From: CAYWRO01 sp964460345 | Lineage (GTDB): Bacteria > Planctomycetota > Phycisphaerae > Phycisphaerales > UBA1924 | Reading direction: 5' to 3' | Assembly (NCBI GenBank): GCA_964460345.1 | Contig: CAYWRO010000015.1 | Coordinates: 1-60,918, forward strand | DNA length: 60,918 bases | Part shown: one piece after another, positions 38,815 to 47,297 of the stretch | Position numbering within the stretch: position 1 is the first letter of the stretch | How the letters are laid out: each line of letters opens with the position of its first letter | The notes under the pieces: model-generated | Told to the model about the DNA's origin: nothing | Seen by the model: the letters and a program-made list of their open reading frames with translations, nothing else | Databases searched by the model: none | Program-made: the position numbers and the translations under genes

Positions 38815-40632
38815 ATGATTGATGAGACACTGATCGCGTCGCTCGGCGTGAGCGACGACGAGGCGACTGCGCTCCTGCGCGAGGCGTTTGGAGAGCAGGC
38901 GGCCGACGGCGACATGGACCAGTTGCTGGGGACGCAGATCGCCGACTTTACCCCGGGCTCGATCCTTGACGGGAAGATCATCGGCTTTGCCGGTGAGGAC
39001 GTCGTGATCGAGGTGGGACTCAAGAGCGAGGGGCTTGTCCCGCGCGAGGAGTTCGACAACCCGGATGAACTGAAGGTGGGGGACAAGGTCAAGGTTCTCC
39101 TCGAGCACGTCGAGGGCGACGGGGGCATGGTGGAGCTTTCCAAGCGGAAGGCCGACCGCATGCTCAACTGGCAGCGCATCGTCGACACGACCGCCGAGGG
39201 CGACGTGATCGAGGGGCGCGTGATGCGCAAGATTAAGGGCGGTCTGCTGGTGGACATCGGCGTGCCGGTGTTCCTGCCGGCGTCGCAGGTGGATGTGCGG
39301 CGTCCGAGCGAGATCGGCGAGTACATCGGCCGGGACATCCGCGCGCAGGTGCTGAAGATCGACACCGAGCGGCGCAACATCGTCATCAGCCGCCGGAAGC
39401 TGATCGAAGAAGAGCGTCACGCGGCGAAGAAGCGCCTGCTCGAGACGCTCAAGGAAGGCGACCTGGTCAAGGGCACGGTCAAAAACATCGCCGACTTCGG
39501 CGCGTTCGTGGACCTCGGCGGCATCGACGGGCTGCTGCACATTACGGACATGTCGTGGGGTCGCATCAATCACCCGTCGGAGATGCTGGACATCGATCAG
39601 AAGATCGAGGTCAAGGTGCTCAACATCGACCGGGACAAGGAGAAGATCGCTCTCGGCCTGAAGCAGAAGGAAGCTTCGCCGTGGGAAGAGATCGAGCAGA
39701 AGTACCCGGTCGGGTCGCGCATCCGCGGCACGGTGGTCAACATCATGTCCTACGGCGCGTTCGTGCGTCTGGAGGACGGGATCGAAGGCCTTGTCCACAT
39801 CTCCGAGATGTCGTGGACGCGTCGGGTCAACCATCCGTCCGAGCTCGTCAACCCCAATGACGAGGTGGATGTGGTTGTGCTCGACATCGACAAGGACAAG
39901 CAGGAGATCAGCCTCGGCATGAAGCAGACCGAGGTGAACCCGTGGGAGCTCGTCAGCGAGAAGTACCCGCCCGGAACAATCATCGAGGGCAAGGTGCGGA
40001 ACCTGGCCAACTACGGCGCGTTCATCGAGATCGAGCCGGGGATCGACGGCCTGCTGCACGTTTCGGACATTTCGTGGACCAAGAAGGTCACGCACCCGAA
40101 CGAGGTCTTCAAGAAGGGCGAAGTCGTCCGCTGCGTCGTGCTGGAAGTCGATCAGGAAAAGCAGCGCGTGGCGCTGGGCGTGAAGCAGCTCACCGAGGAT
40201 CCGTGGATTCACGCGATTCCGGAGGCATACCGCCCGGGCATGGTCGTCCGCGGCAAGGTCACGAAGATCACGAACTTCGGCGTCTTCGTCGAGTTGGAGA
40301 ACGACCTGGAAGGCCTGCTGCACATCAGCGAACTGGCCGACCACAAGGTCGAGAATCCGCAGGATGTGGTGAAGGTGAACGACGAGGTGGATGTGAAGAT
40401 CCTCCGCGTCGACATCGAAGACCGCAAAATCGGCCTCTCGCTCAAGCGGGCCCAGTGGGGCGACACGGACACGGGCGATGCGGGCGACCGCGCCGGCCGG
40501 ACCGGGCCGATCCCGACCCGCGGCGGCATGGACGCTCACGGGGCGATGGGCACGGACAAGATCGTGTTCGGAACGCCGTCAGCCGCGTCGGCATCGCCGT
40601 CTCCGGCCGATGAGGATGAGTCGGACGAGTGA
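38815..40632 (+). CDS. rpsA: 30S ribosomal protein S1
   Basis: A 605-residue S1 protein with six S1 (OB-fold) RNA-binding domains. Domains 3-6 are the easiest to see, each with 'G.(V/I).NIxxFGAFVxL..GIDGLLHIxxMSW' style signatures. It binds mRNA on the small subunit to allow initiation. The C-terminal 60 residues are low-complexity and acidic ('SASPSPADEDESDE'). GAGG eight bases before the ATG supports the start. A perfect-stem terminator follows (40664-40700), so it is probably monocistronic. The antisense strand is open across the whole gene, an artefact of codon bias. Confidence 0.96.
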   Translation: MIDETLIASLGVSDDEATALLREAFGEQAADGDMDQLLGTQIADFTPGSILDGKIIGFAGEDVVIEVGLKSEGLVPREEFDNPDELKVGDKVKVLLEHVEGDGGMVELSKRKADRMLNWQRIVDTTAEGDVIEGRVMRKIKGGLLVDIGVPVFLPASQVDVRRPSEIGEYIGRDIRAQVLKIDTERRNIVISRRKLIEEERHAAKKRLLETLKEGDLVKGTVKNIADFGAFVDLGGIDGLLHITDMSWGRINHPSEMLDIDQKIEVKVLNIDRDKEKIALGLKQKEASPWEEIEQKYPVGSRIRGTVVNIMSYGAFVRLEDGIEGLVHISEMSWTRRVNHPSELVNPNDEVDVVVLDIDKDKQEISLGMKQTEVNPWELVSEKYPPGTIIEGKVRNLANYGAFIEIEPGIDGLLHVSDISWTKKVTHPNEVFKKGEVVRCVVLEVDQEKQRVALGVKQLTEDPWIHAIPEAYRPGMVVRGKVTKITNFGVFVELENDLEGLLHISELADHKVENPQDVVKVNDEVDVKILRVDIEDRKIGLSLKRAQWGDTDTGDAGDRAGRTGPIPTRGGMDAHGAMGTDKIVFGTPSAASASPSPADEDESDE

Positions 40633-40663
40633 TCGTCCGGATCCTGTGAAGCATTGAAAAGTC

Positions 40664-40700
40664 GCAGCCGTCCCGGAAATCCGGGACGGCTGCTTTCGTT
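40664..40700 (+). terminator. Intrinsic terminator of rpsA
   Basis: Perfect 13-bp stem GCAGCCGTCCCGG (40664-40676) and CCGGGACGGCTGC (40681-40693), 4-nt loop AAAT, followed by TTTCGTTT. It begins 31 bp after the stop codon. Confidence 0.9.
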
Positions 40701-40864
40701 TCGGGTTTGAGTCGGTGGTGACGCCTGGGTTCGGAACCCCGTGGGGGTGGGGGCCGGACCGGAGTGGGCCGATTGGTTGGCGTCTCTCCCTGCTGCGCCG
40801 CGGCGTACCGCAGGCCGGCCGTGGCGGCGAGCGGCCTGCCAGGACCACGGCAAGAAGGCGTGGA

Positions 40865-40945
40865 TTACATGAGGGCGATGAAGCTCAGGAGGGTCAGAAC
40901 CATGATCCGCTTGCGATTCTCAGTCAGCGCGGTGATCTTCAGCAT
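40865..40945 (-). CDS. Candidate 26-residue membrane peptide
   Basis: ATG at 40945 is preceded by GGAG at a spacing of eight bases. The encoded peptide starts 'MLKITALTENRKRIM' and ends 'VLTLLSFIALM', a short polar head with a hydrophobic tail able to cross or sit in a membrane. GC at third codon positions is high (23 of 26), as in real genes here, and higher than in the plus-strand frame over the same bases. It has no recognised family and may be a chance frame; a toxin-like or regulatory micropeptide is possible. Confidence 0.35.
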   Translation of the reverse strand: MLKITALTENRKRIMVLTLLSFIALM

Positions 40946-41015
40946 GTTCGTTTCTCCAGTTGTGTACTGGAAGAGGATACAACCGGCGTGCCAGTGGAGG
41001 CGACTCTGGGCTGGG

Positions 41016-42869
41016 ATGGCCGCAGGCGTGCTGGGCGGGGTTGGAAGGACCGATAACCCCGCGGCGCGGCGGCAGGTAAGTGGGGCGGTGTTGCTTCTGG
41101 GCATCGCATGTTGCGGGTTTGCCACAGGGGGGGCGGCCGGATCGGCGCTCCAGGTGGAGGAGGCGCGGCCGCCATCTCCGGCGGAGGCGATGCGGACGTG
41201 GCAGGAGGTGGAAGGATGGATCCGCTCGTGGCGGCTGCCGCCGGATGCCGCGGGGTTCCCGGCTTCGGCCGCGTGCGTGACGCTGCGGCTGAATGGGGAG
41301 GTGGTGGGTCGTGGGGAGGACTTCCGCGGGGATGATCGTTCGGTGTGGCGGGCTGCGATGGCGGCGATGGACCAAGCGGCCTCGAACGTGGTGACCGAAG
41401 GCGTTGTGCCGAACGATGCGCTGCGGACGGAGCGGTTGCGAATGGTGGGGGAGCGCATGACCGTAGGGATCGAACTGGCGGGAGCGCTGACGCCGTTTGC
41501 GCCGGCGACGTATGCGGAGGTGGAGACGACGCTCTCGCCGGGCGTCCACGGTGTGGCAGTCCGGCGCGATCGGGACGTCTATGGCTTCTTTCCGGGGACC
41601 ATGCTCTCCCTGAACATGCTTCCGCACGAGGCGCTGGCGAACCGCGCCGCGACGGTCGTGGGGAACGCCGCGGCGGGGCTGGAGGAGCCGGGGAAGCTGG
41701 CCGAACGGCACAAGCTGGTGTTCTACCGGTTTGAAACGGTGCACCTGGCGCAGACGTCTGTGAACGAAGCGCCGATTTTTCTGCGTCGCGGCGGGCGGCT
41801 GGTGTTGCGTGAGCAGATCACGATGGCGGAGCTTGTGCGGATGGGGCGGGCGATGAGCGCGCACCTGGCGGGGCGTGTCGATGACGCCGATGGAGGGACG
41901 ATCCGGGAGGGATACCGGCCGTGGCTGGGTCGGTACGACGGTCGGGAGGGGGGGGCGGCGCTGCTGCTGGCGGGGATCGCCCTGCAGGCGTGGCAGGAGC
42001 ACGGGGCGGATGATGCGGGTGCGGAGGCGGTTGCAGTGGCCCGGCGGGCAGCGCTGCGGTTGTCGGCAGCAGCGCCCGTGGAGGAGGGGCAGACGCTTCC
42101 CTTGGCGTTTGCGACCGTGTTGGTCGCGCGGGGGTTGGAGGCAGAGACGGCGGATGCCTCGGATCGTGAGTGGTTGAGGCAGGCGGCGGCCGCGCTGGCG
42201 TCGCTGCACGATGCGGAGTCGGGATTCGCCCCACAGGTGCGATCGCATGAGCGAGCGCCCGTGGCGTGGGCGCTGGCCGAGGCGAGCGCGGCGCTCGGCG
42301 CCGGTGGGGAGCCGGTTCGGGCCGCCGCGGCGGGGGCCGTGCGCCGGCTGTACCGGGAAACACCCGAGGGGCGTCTGGTGCAGCACATGCCGTGGTTGGG
42401 ATGGGCGGAGCTCAGGCTTGTGGATGGAGCGGAGCAGGTTCCCGCGGCGACGGCACTGCGGAGGATGCGAGAGCAGATCTGGTCACACCAGGTCACGCCC
42501 CTGGATGTCGAAGAGAGCGGCCACGATGTCGTGGGTGGGATCGTCTTCACGGCGACCTCGAACCCGCTTCCCGATTGGCACACGCTGCGGCCGGTGGCGT
42601 TCGCGGCGTCGATGTTGGGTGAGCCGCGGCTGACGGATCAGCACGAGCGTGCGATGGAGTTGGCGAGGCTGCTGTCGTCGCTGCGCTTTGCCCGGCAGTT
42701 GCAGGCGGATGAGTCGCAAATGTGGATGTTCAGGGATGCGGCGGCCAGTGTCGGGGGCGTTCGCGCGGGGTTGTGGGACCAGCGAATGCCGGCGGATGCG
42801 ACGTCGCTCGGGCTGCTTGCGGTCAGCGAAACCCTGGGGTCGCTGCGGGCCCTGTCCGAGGCCCCGTAG
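41016..42869 (+). CDS. Exported or membrane-anchored protein of unknown function
   Basis: About 617 residues from ATG 41016, with a hydrophobic helix near 22-40 ('VSGAVLLLGIACCGFATGG') that should act as signal or anchor. An alpha/beta N-terminal half ('ACVTLRLNGEVVGRGEDF', 'MTVGIELAGALTPFAPATYAEVETTLSPGVHGVAVRRDRDVYGFFP') faintly recalls AMMECR1-type domains. The second half is a helical array rich in Ala ('GGAALLLAGIALQAWQEHG', 'RQAAAALASLHDAESGFAPQV') like an alpha/alpha toroid. No catalytic motif is certain. ATG 40902, with AGGAGG nine bases upstream, would add 38 basic/aromatic residues; I prefer 41016 because codon use is poorer in the extension. Confidence 0.6.
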   Translation: MAAGVLGGVGRTDNPAARRQVSGAVLLLGIACCGFATGGAAGSALQVEEARPPSPAEAMRTWQEVEGWIRSWRLPPDAAGFPASAACVTLRLNGEVVGRGEDFRGDDRSVWRAAMAAMDQAASNVVTEGVVPNDALRTERLRMVGERMTVGIELAGALTPFAPATYAEVETTLSPGVHGVAVRRDRDVYGFFPGTMLSLNMLPHEALANRAATVVGNAAAGLEEPGKLAERHKLVFYRFETVHLAQTSVNEAPIFLRRGGRLVLREQITMAELVRMGRAMSAHLAGRVDDADGGTIREGYRPWLGRYDGREGGAALLLAGIALQAWQEHGADDAGAEAVAVARRAALRLSAAAPVEEGQTLPLAFATVLVARGLEAETADASDREWLRQAAAALASLHDAESGFAPQVRSHERAPVAWALAEASAALGAGGEPVRAAAAGAVRRLYRETPEGRLVQHMPWLGWAELRLVDGAEQVPAATALRRMREQIWSHQVTPLDVEESGHDVVGGIVFTATSNPLPDWHTLRPVAFAASMLGEPRLTDQHERAMELARLLSSLRFARQLQADESQMWMFRDAAASVGGVRAGLWDQRMPADATSLGLLAVSETLGSLRALSEAP

Positions 42870-42999
42870 GGCCGTTCTACGAGGGGTTTTGGGGGGCGTG
42901 CGAAAGGGGAAATTGCACCCCGTTTCGCCTATGATTCGGCTGTGTTTCCCGGGCTCTTTGCGGGCCCCTTTTTGAGAGATCTGACGGAGCACATCTCAT
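42870..42999. promoter_or_regulatory. gyrA promoter region
   Basis: TATGAT (42930-42935) is a good -10 match and would give a leader of about 58 nt ending in the GGAG ribosome-binding site ten bases before the gyrA ATG. No -35 at the standard spacing was found. Confidence 0.4.
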
Positions 43000-45810
43000 A
43001 TGGCTGACTCGAATCCGCCGGTTTCCGCCGCGGACGAAATGGACGAGATTCGCACCGCTTCCACGGGCGAGAATGGCGCTCCTGAGCGTGCGGACGAGCG
43101 CGGTGGGGACGGGACGGCCGGTGGCGGCGGCGGGGGTGGCTCCGGCGGCGGCGCGGCTGCGTCGGGCTCCGGGGATGGGGGGAACATCCAGGACCACAAC
43201 ATTGAGCGTGAGCTTCAGGATTCGTACCTGACGTACGCGATGAGCACGATCATGGACCGGGCGCTGCCCGATATCCGTGACGGCCTCAAGCCCAGCCAGC
43301 GGCGCATTCTGGTCGCGATGAACGACCTGAACCTGCGGCCGAACAAGAAGCACCTGAAGTGCGCGAAGATCGCGGGCGACACGTCCGGCAACTATCACCC
43401 GCACGGCGAGAGCGTGATTTACCCTACGCTGGTCGGCCTTGCGCAGAACTGGAAGATGCGGGTGCCGTTGATCCAGCCGCAGGGGAACTTCGGTTCCATC
43501 GACGGCGATCCGCCTGCGGCGATGCGGTACACCGAGGCGCGCATGACGCAGGCCGCGGTGGACATGCTGGACGATTTGAAGCTCGACACGGTCGACTTCC
43601 AGCCGAACTACGACGACCGGCTCATGGAGCCGACCGTGCTGCCGGGCAAGTTTCCGAACCTGCTGATCAACGGCGGGATCGGGATCGCGGTAGGCATGGC
43701 GACGTCGCTCGCGCCGCACAATCCGACCGAGGTTTTCGATGCGATCATCCGCACGCTGGAAGATCCGGAGATTTCACTCTCCGACCTGATGACGGACCTG
43801 ACGGATGAGTCGGGGGAGGTCGTTCGGCATGGGCTGAAGGGGCCGGACTTCCCGACGGGTGGGATCATTCTGGGGCGTTCGGGCATCGTGGATGCGTATG
43901 CGACCGGGCGCGGCAAGGTGACGGTTCGCGGCGTGGTGCGCACGGAGGAATCCGGCGGGCGGTACACGCTGATCGTGGACGCCATTCCGTACGGGCTGAA
44001 CCAGACGACGCTGATGGAGCGCATCGTCGAGGCGGTGAAGGACGACCGGATCAAGGAAGTCTCGGACGTCCGCAACGAATCCGGGCGCGAGGCGCAGACG
44101 CGGATCGTGATCGAGCTGAAGCGCAGCGGCGATCCGGGGGTTGTCGAGAACCAGCTTTACCAGTTCACGCCGCTGCAGCAGACGTTCAGCATTCACAACA
44201 TCGCGCTGGTAAACCGCCAGCCGCGGACGCTGTCGCTGAAGGAGATGATCGGCTACTGGATCGACCACCGGACGGAGGTCATCCGCCGGCGCACGCAGCA
44301 CCTGCTGCGTGAGGCCAAGAAGCGGGCCCACGTCCTGGAAGGCATGATCTACGCGGTGTGCGACATCGACGAGGTCATCCGCCTGATCCGGTCGAGCCGC
44401 ACACGGCAGGAGGCGATCGAGAAGCTGATGACGCGGCGGTTCCGCATTGCGCCGGATCACCCCTTCGCGCCGCAGATCCCCGCACGACTGATGGCGTACG
44501 TTGAGCGCTTTGAGCCGCAGGGGGGCGTGCTGCTGACGCGCGTGCAGGCGGAGACGATCGGCGCGATGCGGCTGATCCAGCTTGTCGGGCTGGAGATCGA
44601 GCGGCTCGTGAAGGAGTACGCGGAAGTCGTCGCGCAGATCGAGGATTACGAGGACATCCTGGCGCGGCCGGAGCGCGTGACGGCGATCATCCGCGAAGAC
44701 TGCGAGGAGATGCGGGCGCGGTACGCCGATGCGCGGCGGACAAGCATCGAGGAATCCGGCGCCGACATCAACCTGGAGCACCTGATCCAGGAGCACCAGG
44801 TCGTCGTAACGGTTTCGAACGCGGGGTACGTCAAGCGCGTGCCGGTGGATACATATCGCCAGCAGGCCCGCGGCGGGAAGGGCATCATCGGCGGCACGGC
44901 GCGCGAGGATGACTTCATCTACCGCATGTTCGTGGCGAGCACGCACGACGATCTGCTGTGTTTCACGGACACGGGACGTGTTTTCAAGATCAAGGTCTAC
45001 GAGGTTCCCGAGATGAACCGGACCGCCAAGGGGCGGCCGATCGTGAACATCATTGAGGGGCTGCGCCAGGGGGAGAACGTCCGGGCGTTTCTGACGGTGC
45101 GGAACTTCGAGAAGGGCAGCCACTACCTGGCCTTCATCACGAAGGGCGGCATCATCAAGCGCACGCCGCTGAAGGCGTATCGCAACGTCCACAAGGGTGG
45201 CCTGATCGCCGTCGGGTTGAAGGAGGGCGATTCACTGCTCGACGTCGTTCTGACCGACGGGTTGGATGACATCCTGCTCGCCACGAGCGGCGGGATGGCG
45301 ATCCGCTTCTGCGAGCAGGACGCCCGCGAGATGGGACGCGGCGCGGCGGGCGTGAAGGCGATTGAACTGAAGGACGGGCAGGAGGTCATCGGCGTCGTCC
45401 GTGTGCCGATGGACCGCAAGGATGCCGAAGACGCCGGCGTCACACGCCAGGCGGAAGTGGACGCCAACCTCTGCCTGCTCACCGTGACCGAGAACGGCTA
45501 CGGCAAGCGCACGCCGGTGGATGAATATCGCGTGCAGCCGGAAGAGGGGCCGATGCGCTCGCAATCCCGCGGCGGCAAGGGCCGGGCGGACATCAAGACC
45601 AGTGACCGCAACGGCAAGGCGATCGCCGCGACGTGGGTGCACGAAGGGGACGACATTGTCGTCACCAGCCGGGACGGGATGCTGGTGCGGATGGCCGCGG
45701 CGGAGATCCGCCAGACCGGCCGCGGCACCCAGGGGGTGCGTGTAGTCGCCCTGAATGAGGGTGATTCGGTCGTCACGGTGGCCCGGGTGGCGGAGTCTGA
45801 CGAGGAGTAA
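43000..45810 (+). CDS. gyrA: DNA gyrase subunit A
   Basis: A 936-residue type IIA topoisomerase subunit that cuts and rejoins DNA during negative supercoiling. The first 60 residues are an unusual acidic/Gly-rich extension with a run of glycines. The breakage-reunion domain starts near 'IERELQDSYLTYAMSTI'. Catalytic Tyr177 is in 'AAMRYTEARM'. The GyrA-box in the C-terminal beta-pinwheel reads 'QQARGGKG', and a second RGGKG occurs near the end ('QSRGGKGRAD'). In the quinolone region 'NYHPHGESVIYPTL' the Ser is kept (Ser138) but the acidic residue four places on (E. coli Asp87) is Pro142. gyrB is not in the window. GGAG ten bases upstream supports the start. Confidence 0.96.
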   Translation: MADSNPPVSAADEMDEIRTASTGENGAPERADERGGDGTAGGGGGGGSGGGAAASGSGDGGNIQDHNIERELQDSYLTYAMSTIMDRALPDIRDGLKPSQRRILVAMNDLNLRPNKKHLKCAKIAGDTSGNYHPHGESVIYPTLVGLAQNWKMRVPLIQPQGNFGSIDGDPPAAMRYTEARMTQAAVDMLDDLKLDTVDFQPNYDDRLMEPTVLPGKFPNLLINGGIGIAVGMATSLAPHNPTEVFDAIIRTLEDPEISLSDLMTDLTDESGEVVRHGLKGPDFPTGGIILGRSGIVDAYATGRGKVTVRGVVRTEESGGRYTLIVDAIPYGLNQTTLMERIVEAVKDDRIKEVSDVRNESGREAQTRIVIELKRSGDPGVVENQLYQFTPLQQTFSIHNIALVNRQPRTLSLKEMIGYWIDHRTEVIRRRTQHLLREAKKRAHVLEGMIYAVCDIDEVIRLIRSSRTRQEAIEKLMTRRFRIAPDHPFAPQIPARLMAYVERFEPQGGVLLTRVQAETIGAMRLIQLVGLEIERLVKEYAEVVAQIEDYEDILARPERVTAIIREDCEEMRARYADARRTSIEESGADINLEHLIQEHQVVVTVSNAGYVKRVPVDTYRQQARGGKGIIGGTAREDDFIYRMFVASTHDDLLCFTDTGRVFKIKVYEVPEMNRTAKGRPIVNIIEGLRQGENVRAFLTVRNFEKGSHYLAFITKGGIIKRTPLKAYRNVHKGGLIAVGLKEGDSLLDVVLTDGLDDILLATSGGMAIRFCEQDAREMGRGAAGVKAIELKDGQEVIGVVRVPMDRKDAEDAGVTRQAEVDANLCLLTVTENGYGKRTPVDEYRVQPEEGPMRSQSRGGKGRADIKTSDRNGKAIAATWVHEGDDIVVTSRDGMLVRMAAAEIRQTGRGTQGVRVVALNEGDSVVTVARVAESDEE

Positions 45811-45865
45811 AGGGCTCCGGCGGTCCCGAAGGGGGAGGCGAGGGCCGTTTCGGAGTTCTTGACGG

Positions 45866-45871
45866 TAGACT
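45866..45871 (+). promoter_or_regulatory. Predicted -10 box of a leaderless STAS-ABC transcript
   Basis: TAGACT ends seven bases before the ATG at 45879; the intervening CACCCCC has no Shine-Dalgarno character. TTGACG directly abuts upstream, not at -35 spacing. Confidence 0.4.
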
Positions 45872-45878
45872 CACCCCC

Positions 45879-46241
45879 ATGCCCATCGACTGGTCCGACC
45901 ACATCGTGCTTGCGAACCTCGCCGACGAACCCGAGTTTTCGGAGGAGTTCACGGCGATCTTCGCGCGGGTTGAGGGAGAGGGAGCGGCGCAGGGGGCGAT
46001 CTCCGGCGTGCCGAACGTCGTGTTGAACTTCGGGGATGTGACGCACCTGAACAGCTCGCACCTGGCGATGCTGCTCAAGCTGCGCAAGCGCTGCGTGGAG
46101 GCGGGACGGTCGCTGGTGCTGACGAGTCTGAATGAGGATCTGTGGTCGATTCTGATCCTGACCGGGCTGGACAAGGTGTTCATCGTGGCGCCGGATGTGC
46201 CGACGGGGCTGGCGAGTCTGCAGATCGAAGAAGGCGCATGA
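45879..46241 (+). CDS. STAS-domain protein (anti-sigma-factor-antagonist or MlaB-like)
   Basis: A 120-residue single STAS domain. The core strand-helix 'VVLNFGDVTHLNSSHLAMLLKLRKR' places Ser59/Ser60 where SpoIIAA-type antagonists carry the phosphorylated Ser of 'DSSGL'. The end 'VFIVAPDVPTGLASLQ' is also typical. Such proteins either release anti-sigma factors when dephosphorylated or, as MlaB, bind and regulate an ABC ATPase. Here the stop overlaps the start of an ABC ATPase gene by ATGA, so translation is probably coupled. That favours a role with the ATPase, although a SpoIIE-type phosphatase gene lies 8 kb away (53632-54975). Confidence 0.85.
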   Translation: MPIDWSDHIVLANLADEPEFSEEFTAIFARVEGEGAAQGAISGVPNVVLNFGDVTHLNSSHLAMLLKLRKRCVEAGRSLVLTSLNEDLWSILILTGLDKVFIVAPDVPTGLASLQIEEGA

Positions 46242-46972
46242 CGCAGGACGGCGAGACAAACGGCCGGGGCGGCACGCCCATCATCGACATCCGCAATATC
46301 GAGCGGACGTATTTCAAGCCGGACGGCTCGGTGCTGGTGCGCGCGCTGGACGGGGTGGACTTGGCGGTGCCGACGGGGCAGTCGGTGGCGATCATGGGGG
46401 CATCCGGATCGGGCAAGAGCACGATGATGAACGTGCTGGGGTGCCTGGACCGGCCGACGAAGGGCGTGTATCTGCTCGACGGGCGAGATTGCGCGCAGAT
46501 GGAAGATGAAGAGCTTTCGCGCTTCCGCGGGCGCAAGATCGGTTTTATCTTCCAGGCGTTCAATCTCATCCCGGAGTTGACGATCGAAGAGAATGTCGAA
46601 GTGCCGCTGTTTTACCAGGGCGTCTCCAAGCCCGAGCGGCGGCGGCGCGCGCTTGAATCGCTGGAGATGGTGGACCTCGGCCACCGGCTCGGGCACCGGC
46701 CGAGCGAACTGTCCGGCGGCCAGCAGCAGCGCGTGGCCATCGCGCGGGCGCTGGTGACAAAGCCGGTTGTGCTGCTCGCAGACGAGCCGACCGGGAATCT
46801 CGACTCGGCCACGGGAGAGGCGATTCTCGATTTATTTGACCGGCTGCATGGGGAGGGGATGACGATTGTAATGGTGACACACGATGACCACGTCGCGGAG
46901 CGGTGCGAGCGCGTGGTGCGATTGCGGGATGGGCGGGTTGAGTCGGATCGGATGCGGGCGATGGTGGGGTGA
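46238..46972 (+). CDS. ABC transporter ATP-binding protein, LolD/MacB class
   Basis: A 244-residue ATPase: Walker A 'GASGSGKST', Q-loop 'GFIFQAFNLIPELTIEENV', signature 'LSGGQQQRVAIARAL', Walker B 'VLLADEPTGNLDS' and switch His 'VMVTHDDHVAERC'. The 'GNLDS' D-loop and 'FNLIPELTIEENVEVPL' region place it with LolD, MacB and FtsE-type ATPases working with FtsX-like permeases. No permease gene is adjacent. The start at 46238 overlaps the STAS stop by four bases. A pairing of a STAS protein with a LolD-class rather than MlaF-class ATPase is not one I know. Confidence 0.92.
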   Translation: MTQDGETNGRGGTPIIDIRNIERTYFKPDGSVLVRALDGVDLAVPTGQSVAIMGASGSGKSTMMNVLGCLDRPTKGVYLLDGRDCAQMEDEELSRFRGRKIGFIFQAFNLIPELTIEENVEVPLFYQGVSKPERRRRALESLEMVDLGHRLGHRPSELSGGQQQRVAIARALVTKPVVLLADEPTGNLDSATGEAILDLFDRLHGEGMTIVMVTHDDHVAERCERVVRLRDGRVESDRMRAMVG

Positions 46973-47129
46973 GAGGAGCGGGCGGGGTGTCGGAGTGCGG
47001 CGGCCCAACGCAGACGCAGGCAGCGGGGCCGCGCAAGGATCGCGGGATCATCCTCGCGTCGCGCGACTCGTTGTACGCTGCGTCGACGACTCCACTCACA
47101 TCCTCGCAGGCACCTTCGGAGCCGGCACG

Positions 47130-47255
47130 ATGAACGACCGCGCGGTCAAGCGGTTCGCCGAAGCCATCGGGTGTTCGTTCCGCTTTGTGTGGGCGCCGCA
47201 CGATCAGCGAGTGACTCGTTCGGAGCTGCGCGCGGTCGTCCCGGAACTGTTCTAA
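47130..47255 (+). CDS. Small protein, 41 residues, unknown function
   Basis: ATG 47130 has GGAG eight bases upstream. The product ('MNDRAVKRFAEAIGCSFRF' then 'VWAPHDQRVTRSELRAVVPELF') is mixed charged with a single Cys and no membrane helix. Third-position GC is high throughout. The frame is open upstream but composition is poor there. It sits in the gap between the ABC ATPase and the DUF4105 gene. I do not recognise it; it may be real or chance. Confidence 0.4.
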   Translation: MNDRAVKRFAEAIGCSFRFVWAPHDQRVTRSELRAVVPELF

Positions 47256-47277
47256 CAGGTCAGTCTTGCCCCGCCCC

Positions 47278-47283
47278 TATACT
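47278..47283 (+). promoter_or_regulatory. -10 box before the DUF4105 gene
   Basis: TATACT, a near-consensus -10, lies 14 bases before the ATG at 47298, which lacks a clear Shine-Dalgarno site. The 5' leader would be at most a few bases. Confidence 0.4.
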
Positions 47284-47297
47284 TGCCGGGGCGGATC

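Larger units (their letters stand above)
40633..41015. other. Gap between rpsA and the exported orphan gene
   Basis: 383 bp. It holds the rpsA terminator (40664-40700), a G-rich stretch near 40742-40760, and a candidate 26-residue minus-strand peptide gene (40865-40945). A plus-strand ATG at 40902 with AGGAGG nine bases upstream is an alternative start for the following gene. Confidence 0.5.

Noticed and set aside
38404..40539. Very long open minus-strand frame continuing from the PA14 gene through the antisense of rpsA
   Set aside because: The rpsA strand has six readable S1 domains and a terminator; the antisense frame is open only because GC-rich codon bias removes stops. The PA14 gene has a signal peptide and AGGAGG at 38403.
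40902..41015. Start of the orphan exported gene at ATG 40902 despite AGGAGG
   Set aside because: Codon use is poor over the extension and the signal-like helix would be buried about 60 residues in; kept as an alternative only.
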